64,000 nucleotides of DNA. Source: Dipteris shenzhenensis. Its lineage: Eukaryota > Polypodiophyta > Polypodiopsida > Gleicheniales. Location: assembly GCA_047967505.1 (NCBI GenBank), contig CM106538.1, one strand, 5' to 3'. Shown here in pieces: positions 56,816 through 64,000 of the stretch; the first letter of the stretch is position 1, and every line of letters starts with the position of its first letter. Under the pieces are notes generated by a model. It was not told the origin of the DNA. It was given only the letters and a program-made list of their open reading frames with translations, and did not search any database. The position numbers and the translations under genes were made by a program.

Positions 56816-57397
56816 TCATTTGATTTACATTCACCACTTATATTGGTGCCCATTAAGCTTCCTCATTGGAAAGCGCACAACATTTCCACATGTATTTCAA
56901 GTCATCTATGGAATGGATCGTAGGATAGAAGAATAGTTTTTTGGATCTCCTTATACTTTTGGTTACTCTCGCATATATAAACACTAATAGGCACTAGACA
57001 AAGCTCGTTTAGCAAGTCATAGAGGGATGATCAGCTGTCTACATCAGGATCATCTTGCCCCACCATCCTCATTGTCTCAGGCTGCAAGCACCATTTGGGA
57101 GATAATTGCCTACATCAGGATCAGCTTGCTCTATCCTCCTCCTCACTGACTTAGGGTGCATTTCAGAGATGACTCAGAACGTCATATCAACACACATATG
57201 GAAGGCTAGATGCTCTGATATTCTAAAGCATCTCTTTAGTCTTGCATCTAATACTCTGAAATTCTTTCTTTCTTTCTTTAATGAGATCTAGGGTTGTTTG
57301 CAAGGATGACTATAGAGTAGCTCATGATTGTCAATAAAATTTTCAGAAACTGGAGACATGGTTTCCTCTTCTCTACAAGTGTGCATAGTTTTTGCCC
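56816..57397 (+). other. Intron segment with a degenerate LINE 3' remnant
   Basis: At 57080-57250 the plus strand gives STIWEIIAYI and HIWKARCSDILKHLFSLASN, matching the WEILASI ... HIWRARC segment of LINE A. The rest is unassigned. Confidence 0.5.
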
Positions 57398-58560
57398 TTT
57401 TCTTTTTGGCAAAGAAAATACTTCTATTATGTATGACAGAAAATCCAAGAGCAAGCTCAAGGGAGATGCAAAGTATGAGAAATCTAACACCCTAGTAGGG
57501 CAAAGTCAAGCTCCTATAAGAGAGCTATAAAAAATCCAATTTGAGGCTCAAAGTGAAACCTCAACCTTGTGGGGACTCTGAGAAGAATGGGGAGCCACTC
57601 CAATCCCAGAGGAAGACATTCCTCCAAGTAGAGGCTGCATGGGAAGATCCCTGCATGCTCCCCCATATGGCCACCAAGGTGTGTACAGTATTTGTCTGTA
57701 TTGGCCAATGTGTGTGCAGGGAGGACCTAGAAATCATCCCAAAAGACCTTTGTGCAGGATTTCCAAATACGCAACTTAATTAACATGTGGTAGTTAATGA
57801 GAAGACCCTTATCTCCTTTTTCTAAGGTCTCTACGGTCTTCTCTTTTGGGTGAACTAAAAAGTTGACTTGCCATTCTAAAACCATATTGGCCATCTTTTA
57901 AGTGTCCATTCTCTGAGACAAGGAGTGTCCTTGCAAAATGTTGTTCATAATCTTTTTTTGAATACAATCTAGCTTATTATTTTCTTAGTGGCAAAAGAGA
58001 TCTCGTCCATTGAGAAATTCAATGGTGAAGGGTTTCATTCCTAGCAGACGCAAGTCAAATACTTGCTCATGTTTAAGGACTTGTGGATGTATGTCAACAA
58101 GAAGAAGACTCAGAATCTTGCAAAAGTTGATGACATCACTACTATGCTCGCTAGAATCTCCCATGACGTATCCATAGAGGCATGTGTAGGTCTATAGGAA
58201 GAGCCATGAATGTCGTCCAATGAGCATGACTCAACTAAGTGTCGTCAAACTGAAAGAGCACAAGAAGAGTCATGTCTCTCATAAAATACCCGAGGCCCCT
58301 AAAGAGAAATCCAACTATCTATCCTTAGGTCATGAATAAAGGATAACGCATAAAGGTGTTCATCAAGCTAGCAATCCCTTTCCAAATGATCCTCGCCTAC
58401 CTGCAGTCTTGTAAGCAATGTTGAATAGACTCGTTAGTAGAAAGGCAACAAATATAAGTAGAGTTTGCCTTAAACATAGACCTACTGGTTTAATGAAATC
58501 CCTCCATGAATAGAAAGCTAGAAGAAAAGAGTGAATTTCTATTCTTGCAGGATTTCAAGA
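57398..58560 (-). mobile_element. LINE family A copy, interrupted
   Basis: The plus strand shows the inverted 3' end (CTTCTATTATGTATGACAGA, AAGAGCAAGCTCAAG). It runs to about 57800 and resumes at about 58145 (GCTAGAATCTCCCATGACGT) to about 58560. The gap holds foreign sequence, including a copia Gag fragment. Confidence 0.75.
57990..58140 (+). pseudogene. Copia Gag fragment inside the LINE
   Basis: KEISSIEKFNGEGFHS, a stop, then QTQVKYLLMFKDLWMYVNKK matches the start of copia Gag (EKFNG-x-x-F-x-x-WQ, then L-M-KD-LW). No LTR seen. Confidence 0.6.
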
Positions 58561-59080
58561 GAGAATTTTTTCGTGGCCTATATGGTGAGGATTTGTGCAA
58601 CCAAAAGAATTTTCCTCCAAAACAAATCCAAGATTTGTGTAACAAAGGTAAGAGTTTTCTTGTGCATTATTTTCCTTCTTTACAGACATATCCTTCTCTA
58701 AAGAAAGAGGAAAAACACAATCATGGTAGGGAAGCTATTTTATTGATATCAGCTAACGTCCTTTCATTAAATGTGCATAACCAAGGAATAGGTCGGAGCA
58801 CGATTTTATGTGTGGACTTTCATCCCCTTAATGTACATCACTAGCCCCAACAGCACAAATAAAAAAGCTTCCAAACTCAAACCTCTCTTGGATTTTTCCT
58901 TTGCACATTGATCTCTACTCTAATCAGATCCCATGCATCAATATTTCATAGATAATTATATTTTTCATGCCACAACCAAAAAACATCTTTATGGACTTTT
59001 GATTACAAAACATAGTTTTCAACATGGATGTCAAGAAGAAGTGCATCATTAGGTAGAATAAGTGATGGGAAAAGACATAC
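58561..59080. other. Intron segment, unassigned
   Basis: No repeat or gene recognised. A plus-strand frame of 112 codons begins in the LINE and has no family resemblance. It contains the donor of the 21.8-kb intron. Confidence 0.45.
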
Positions 59081-59270
59081 CTGAAAAGGGGGTACCAACT
59101 ACAGCCAGCTTTAGTTGCATTTGAGAAAGGAAAGATGGTGGTACCGGCTTTTTAGAATTTTCATTAAATCTGAATAGTTCAGCCAAAATTTTTCCCAACT
59201 CTTTGTTTGTTCCTACTATGTCCTGCCCTTTCCATTCGCCCTGCTCTTGCAAGTAATCCATTGTTGCTGC
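59081..59270 (-). CDS. SPEF2: SPEF2-like exon ending inside the kinase P-loop
   Basis: A 190-bp exon. The acceptor is CTTGCAG before GCAGCAACAATGG; an alternative AG lies 10 bases upstream but would break the frame. It encodes AATMDYLQEQGEWKGQ, then a stretch leading to LKLAVVGTPFSG, and ends after the first base of the glycine codon at a GTATGT donor (59080). The beta-strand plus GxPxSG pattern is the first half of a nucleotide-binding P-loop. The acidic or aromatic DYL-GEW segment before the kinase fold is a recognisable SPEF2-type feature. The next exon lies 21.8 kb away and supplies the KS. Confidence 0.8.
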
Positions 59271-59454
59271 CTGCAAGTTTCTAGGATGAAAGAATCAGAC
59301 AGTGGACCCATCCAAATCACACCAACGTACTTAAATCACAAACTAAGAGAGAAGACTCCAGCAGTTGAAAAACAGTAACTAGCTTTTACAAATTGCACAT
59401 CGGAGTTTTATGACTCCTCTTTTTACTTTACAAAACATAGGACATCACGTTTGA

Positions 59455-59780
59455 GGAGCAATTGGCACCACTACTTCTGAGAAGCAATAGTGGGCATTGG
59501 GCATTACTACTTTTGAGCATGAAGACAAAGCTCTTGCATTGGAGCTCGCCCAAGCTATCCTTGGCAAGTAGAGTCGCGGTTGCCAACCAGGTTTTTCTTG
59601 CTACTATGTGTTACATAACCTCTTGTTGGAAATATTGCATCAGCCAAGTGAAGCGACTCATCACGAATTTCATCTAGTCAGGCGGGGATGGCCACCTAGG
59701 TAGGGCCAAGGTGGCTTGGGACATCTTCATTCAGCCACAACCGAGAGTAGGGCTAGGCATTGTGGACCTAGAGTGCTAGA
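59455..59780 (+). mobile_element. LINE-A-like thumb fragment
   Basis: LLHWSSPKLSLASRVAVANQ and VFLATMCYITSCW match the RT thumb LLFWSSARLDLASRVVVVNQ of the long copy. It ends at the opposite-strand copy that follows. Confidence 0.7.
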
Positions 59781-59784
59781 GAAA

Positions 59785-61135
59785 AGCATAAAAAGATCCT
59801 CCTTAAAATGAGGTAGGAAAAATACAAGGCTGAGGCTGAAATGCCACCGCAACCGTATAGAGTAGAATCTGAGAAGAATGGGGAGTCTCTCCATTCCCTA
59901 AGGAACACAGCTCTCCTAGCGGAGGCTCTTCTCGAAGATCCATGTATGCTCATCCAAGTGGCCATCAATGCGTGTATAGTATTTGTCCAAATACTAGCCA
60001 AAGTATGAGGGGGGTGGATGGTCTATAACCTCTGTGCATCTAGCTCTCTAGATATACCATGCTGAAATGCTAGCCAGATTCTCCCAGGAGGAATCCACTG
60101 AAGCATGTGCTGCTCTAAAAGGCAGGGCTGGTACATCATCTAGAGAGCATGACTCTACTAAGTGTCATCGAATCGAGAAAGCTGAAGAGGTGTCATGCCT
60201 CTTATAAAATATATGCGGGCATAAAAAGGGAAAGCCAAGCAACTAAACCCCAAGTCATGAAGAAGGGGTGCCTGGAAAAGGTGCTGAAAATCCTAGCGAT
60301 CCCCTTCCAAATGATCCTCACATGTCTACAGTCCCATAAGCAATGTTGAACTGATTTCACCGCAGAGGGACAACGAGGACACGTGGAGTCCGCCCAAACC
60401 TGGAAGTCCAAAAATTAACTACAGTCCACCATGAATGGAAATCCAAAAGAAAAGAGTGATCTTTCTATTCCTATGGGGTTTCCAGAGTCTCCTCTAGAAA
60501 ACATTCTGCAAATCAGCAGAAATCTGAAAAATCTCCCAATGAGGAGCTCAAGAAGTTCTCCAACCTTTGCAGCTGATCTAAAACCTCCTGGCATTACTGG
60601 CCGTGTAGCGAAAGAAGGGGAGGATCTTCTCTCGGTGCCCTTTGTCAATCCATTCCCACTCTCTTGGGTTCCACTATAGATACTTGATTGCGGACCCACC
60701 ATAGAGCCAAAATCTCCATGAACCCAAGGCCAAGAGAAGTGGGTCAAGATCTAGGTACCATTGAGAATCCACACCATGCTCCACAAAGCCATTGACCCTG
60801 ATAGGCTGGAAAGCAATCACCAAAAGAACATCATTTGAACATCTAGATAGGCAGCTTCCCATCTAGATATCAAAAACCAAGGCATCCTCGTGTGGTAGTG
60901 GCAAAGCAATAACCTGAAGAGCAATGCCCAATCTTAAAAGGCTCCCATCCAAGTGGTACAAGAAGTGGGCATATCATCCGTCTCGATCCAATCTGCTGGA
61001 AGGCTGCATCAATCTACCGAATCCTTCCTGTACTTCCTCTGAGATGACTCATTACTTGCAATTTTCAATCCTCTGGAAGCTTTCTGAAAGCTTTCCAGGA
61101 TCCTATAGAGGAGGAGTGACTGTACTTCTTGTATG
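59785..61135 (-). mobile_element. LINE family A, 3' part (minus)
   Basis: Reading down: connector, WLYGGSAIKYL, WNGLTKGTERRSSPSFATRP (a frameshifted WEWIDEGHREKS region), zinc motif CPRCPSAVKSVQHCLWDC, IFSTFSRHPFFMTWGLVAWL, and ANIWTNTIHALMATW-like end at 59.9 kb. The 3' untranslated end is largely missing. Confidence 0.8.
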
Positions 61136-61330
61136 GTTCACGACTAAAAGTAGTGGAAAACAAATCCAAAGTAGACTGTTTTAGCTGTTGAAGTTGTAGA
61201 CAATCATATAAGGATAAATGGACAAAATAGTATTTGTTAGTCATTGTTGACTACATTACAATGCTATTTAATGTAATAAATATGGTTCAAAAAGCCTGGT
61301 AGAAAATCCATGTTAAAAAAGAAGCCTTAC
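61136..61330. other. Intron between LINE-A and the first exon
   Basis: No coding signal. It carries the GTAAGG donor at 61330. Confidence 0.5.
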
Positions 61331-61429
61331 TTCCAATCTTCTATTGCATTTCCCAAGGTTCCTTGAGAAAGGCATACCAAGAAATCGATCAGCTAAACAA
61401 CTCGATAAGCGATGCAAGAAGTCCTTAGC
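61331..61429 (-). CDS. SPEF2: SPEF2-like exon, segment before the adenylate-kinase domain (start uncertain)
   Basis: A 99-bp, 33-codon exon encoding AKDFLHRLSSCLADRFLGMP and more, ending NRRLE before a GTAAGG donor at 61330. Phase 0 at the donor matches the phase-0 acceptor of the next exon at 59270. The 5' edge is set at the AG of a GGAG just before GCTAAGGAC; the pyrimidine tract there is poor, so this edge is uncertain. The frame stays open a few codons further, into a repeat also found at 61.6 kb. The peptide is not itself diagnostic; it is assigned because strand, frame and position fit the downstream exons. Confidence 0.55.
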
Positions 61430-61700
61430 CTCCATACGCAATGCCATAGCAAATGTGGTAGGCGTACATATATAAGGTGAGGTATATCATATCTCACGTC
61501 AATTTCATTGATTATTTGTCATTCAAGTGGCCACCCCTCTTGATATCATGTGTCCACACCTTTACAACTCCTATGCTTGCTGAGGAGATCCTTAGAATCT
61601 GTGCAATGCTATGGCAAATGTGTAGGTGCTCATGTATAAGGTGAGGTATTTCACATCAACTTTATTGGTTATCTGTCATTCAAATGGCCACCGTCTTGAC
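61428..61700. repeat. Imperfect direct repeat next to the first exon
   Basis: Units at about 61428-61545 and 61590-61700 share CCTTAG, GCAATGCYATRGCAAATGTG, TATAAGGTGAGGTAT and CATTCAARTGGCCACC. The left unit overlaps the possible 5' edge of the host exon. Confidence 0.75.
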
Positions 61701-63335
61701 TTCATGTGTCCCTACTGAGCCTCCTCTTCCACCTAGACCTCTTGTATCTCTTGTGCCTCCTCAGCCTCTGCTACCTATCATTCCTTTCATTCCCCTTCCT
61801 TCTGTTTCTCCTCCTATACTTGATGATCCTCTTGAGCCTCTTGTACCTTCAAAGGCAATAGTTGCTACTATGCCTTTGGGGCCACCAGAGGTTGTGACGG
61901 TCACTCTTTAGGGAGAGCATCAAGTCAAGACACAAAGACAGACACAGATACAGAGATGGAGGTGACATGCACCTGTTACAAAGACACGGTCTCCTACAGA
62001 ATCACAGTTGGCCACTACAACGCGAGAGTTAGAGATTGGAGGATCCCACCCCTTGCTGCACTCCCAAGAGGACGCAGTCATGATGCCACCACAAGACCTT
62101 TGTAGAGTCATAGTGGTGGCCTCCTTCCTTCACAGTGAGAGCAAGAAATAGGAGGTGCTTCTCTCACCTGGTAGCCTCAGGAAATCCTAGTTGCATCTTT
62201 ACTGAAGGATGGGATTATCTTCCCGATAATGGGTGACTGAGATCAACTGACCCCAGTTACATCTCACGTGGTGTTACTTATTGTGAGGGATACTCAAGGG
62301 AGCAGCTCACACTCTCATATCTTATTGCAATCTGGACAACCTTGTCGCTCTATTATGGTTTCTGTACCTATGAGAAATGTCTTATAGGACTCACGTGTGA
62401 GTCTGCCGGTTGCCGGAGCCTTGAATTGTCTCTGCTAGATAGAGGTCTTATGCACACGTGGTCTCACAATTTTTGATAGGTTATATGCTTGGGTAACCCT
62501 TGCAGCAGAGATGGAGGGACACAGTTATAGCCCATATTTCCTTCCATTGTTGGCATCCCCGTACTTACCCTAGAAACTCACTGCACCTATACCAGGAGAG
62601 GAACCTACAGTCTGTATCTTGAAGTCTTGATGCATTGCTACAAATTAGTGTTTCCAAGCTAGGTTACAAGTTGGTAGGCAAAGGTTTCCCCTCTACCTTC
62701 TGGTCTCATTTGTCACCAAGTGCTACGAAAGAGGGCTATCAAAGACTTGATCCCATCCCACTATTTTGCAGACAGTTAGGCGAGTTGGAGGAGTATCTAG
62801 GCTCCATAGTTTCTACCAGGGAGGGTCGTATCCTGCACTCCACTTTGGGTGGTTCAGATTACAAGAGTGAATTATGGACACCTGATTAGATTGATAGCAA
62901 GATTTTCAGATAAATGATACAGAGAACATAGCATTTGTTTTCCATAGCTTTGTTGGATCTCAAATTTGCCAGTGTCTGTGGGTACTTCGATCAAGCTTTG
63001 GAGGATAAGTATTGCTTCTTTTGTCCTTCAAGGTCCATGGAAAAATTCTCTTGGACACGTTGGTTTGACATTTAGGACCTTGCTTTGAGATGGAGCACCT
63101 TCTCACTTGAGGATGCTATCATTTTTCAGTTGAAACAGGTGTAACCTTTTGTCAGAGAGAGTTTGTAGGCTTCCCCTTCCTCGAGTAACATCCATGTTGT
63201 TGCCAGTGGCACCTCCTCACTTCTATGTCTAGATTATTCATCATCATTTCATGGAAGGTGAGGGGCCTTAACGACCACAAATTCATCACTGGCCCAAACA
63301 GCCATAGGATGGAAGTGTCTAGACTATAGATCTCT
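61684..63335 (+). mobile_element. LINE family D, 5' part
   Basis: A Pro-rich frame (61684-61911), broken sequence, then LEEYLGSIVSTREGRILHST at 62.8 kb in an ORF1-like region. At 63235 ISWKVRGLNDHKF corresponds to the conserved opening of LINE ORF2 endonucleases (ISWNVRGLND). It ends soon after. The family identity is distinct from A. Highly degenerate, so the ORF1 part is tentative. Confidence 0.5.
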
Positions 63336-63344
63336 CATACTCTC

Positions 63345-64000
63345 CTTTTTCCCTTTTTTTTGCAAAAAAATACTTCTATTAAGTATGAAAGAAAACCGCC
63401 GACGATCAAGCTCAATGCGGGAGTACATCCTGTCAATAAAAACATGAGAGAAATCAAAGCTCAAAAAGAGCTAGCAAATAACCAGGGTTGAGGCTGAAAA
63501 TGCCAAGTCAACCCTAAAATAAAATTAGAGAAGAAAGGATATCCCCTCCAAACTCTAAAAAAAGTGTTCCTCGTAGCAAAGGCTGCTCTTGATGACCCCT
63601 GCATGCACGCCCAGATGGCCATCAAGGTATGTATATGTCAGTCCAAATATTGGCCAAGGTCTGAGAGGGGTGAACATGGGATCCATCCAATGCCTCTATA
63701 CATCTAGCTCTCCAAATATGCCAAGCTGCAATACTAGCCAGGATCTCCCATGAGATGTCTACCGAAGCATGTGCAGCATTGAAAGGAGTAAATGGAGCAT
63801 CCTGAGAGAAAGCCAAGCCACTGAGCCCCACGTCATGAAGAAGGATGAAATATGGAGAGTACATAAGATCCTTGCAAAACGCTCCAGATCGTCCTCGCCT
63901 GTCTACACCCCCAAAGACAATGTTGAACTATCTCAATTGCAGAATGGCCACGAGGACATGCAGGGCCAGCCCCAAACCTAGACCTCCACATGTTCAACGC
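63345..64000 (-). mobile_element. LINE family A 3' end, running off the right edge
   Basis: Inverted 3' end (TTCTATTAAGTATGAAAGAA; poly-T at about 63353-63361), HIWRARCIEALDGSHVHPSQ on the minus strand, then the zinc motif region at 63.9 kb. It continues beyond the window. Confidence 0.85.

Larger units (their letters stand above)
7763..61429 (-). other. SPEF2: Partial host gene, SPEF2/KPL2/CPC1-like, seven exons over about 53.7 kb
   Basis: Seven minus-strand exons join in one frame (exon phases 0-0, 0-1, 1-1, 1-0, 0-0, 0-2, 2-0) giving 652 codons without a stop. The product has an adenylate-kinase-like core: P-loop GTPFSGKS, FVLDGFP motif, and a LID-like segment GKCIDSKTGLNYH, followed by a long alanine-rich coiled coil. 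Family knowledge: SPEF2/KPL2 in animals and CPC1 in Chlamydomonas are central-pair axonemal proteins with an adenylate-kinase domain, needed for ciliary beating. Here it would act in the sperm flagellum. The segment just before the P-loop (DYLQEQGEWKG) also fits this family. Upstream and downstream exons lie outside the window or were not recognised. Alternatives are other axonemal kinases such as AK7 or AK9. The gene model is inferred; the splice signals and frames are seen directly. Confidence 0.75.

Noticed and set aside
58506-58844. Plus-strand 112-codon frame as a gene
   Set aside because: It starts inside an inverted LINE-A and shows no known domain; probably chance.
59271-59280. Acceptor TCCTAG ten bases upstream of the 59.1-kb exon
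   Set aside because: Its phase conflicts with the phase-0 donor at 61331, whereas TTGCAG at 59270 fits.
1-64000. CRISPR arrays, operons, bacterial genes, tRNA or rRNA genes
   Set aside because: No spaced identical repeats of CRISPR type, no compact gene clusters, and no cloverleaf or rRNA core sequence noticed. The TGGTATCAGAGC sites are primer-binding sites, not tRNA genes.

Overview
The window looks like intronic, transposon-saturated nuclear DNA of a land plant that makes flagellated sperm. Two lines of evidence point there. First, seven exons with matching splice phases form part of a minus-strand gene for an SPEF2/KPL2/CPC1-like protein, a component of the ciliary central-pair apparatus that carries an adenylate-kinase-like domain. 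Flowering plants and conifers lack motile sperm and would not be expected to keep such a gene. Second, the interspersed repeats are plant-type LINEs with a zf-RVT tail, Ty1/copia elements and Ty3/gypsy elements. A large-genome fern is the first guess; a cycad, Ginkgo, lycophyte or bryophyte is possible. The sequence alone does not decide.

Host gene. Reading down the minus strand, the exons are at 61429-61331, 59270-59081, 37252-37154, 37057-36759, 36422-36081, 23919-23756 and 8525-7763. They total 1956 bp, or 652 codons, with no internal stop. All but two ends have clear GT/AG sites; the exceptions are noted in the entries. Introns are about 2.1, 21.8, 0.1, 0.3, 12.2 and 15.2 kb, and one runs off the low end. 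The gene is incomplete at both ends. The P-loop, the DGFP motif and the LID-like segment of the adenylate-kinase fold lie on different exons.

Repeat layers. The commonest repeat is a LINE called family A here: ORF1 with a CCHC knuckle, ORF2 with endonuclease, reverse transcriptase and a C-terminal zinc motif, and a pyrimidine-rich 5' leader. At least 16 pieces occur in both orientations. The longest is 42.2-47.6 kb on the plus strand. A second long copy, minus, is split at 11.8 kb by a 5.6-kb copia element with two identical 353-bp LTRs and a CACCT target duplication. Other LINE families: B (27.1-27.8 and 52.1-52.2 kb, both with 16-bp target duplications), C (6.6-7.1 kb), D (61.7-63.3 kb) and E (24.9-26.3 kb, open reading frame intact, 14-bp target duplication).

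LTR elements: Ty3/gypsy remnants at 2.4-6.1 kb (minus), 26.3-30.8 kb (plus) and 49.6-53.3 kb (minus); copia remnants at 32.1-34.4 kb (minus) and 53.4-55.1 kb (plus); LTR/primer-binding-site scraps at 22.7 and 31.3 kb. An LTR-like repeat with an unrecognised proline-rich/coiled-coil reading frame lies at 38.0-42.2 kb, and a second diverged copy of the repeat is at 29.4-30.3 kb.

Tandem repeats include a 1.4-kb minisatellite at 48.1-49.5 kb built on the dyad GTGACAA-GG-TTGTCAC. I found no tRNA, rRNA, CRISPR or bacterial-type gene. Homology calls come from motif recognition by eye; no database search was possible.
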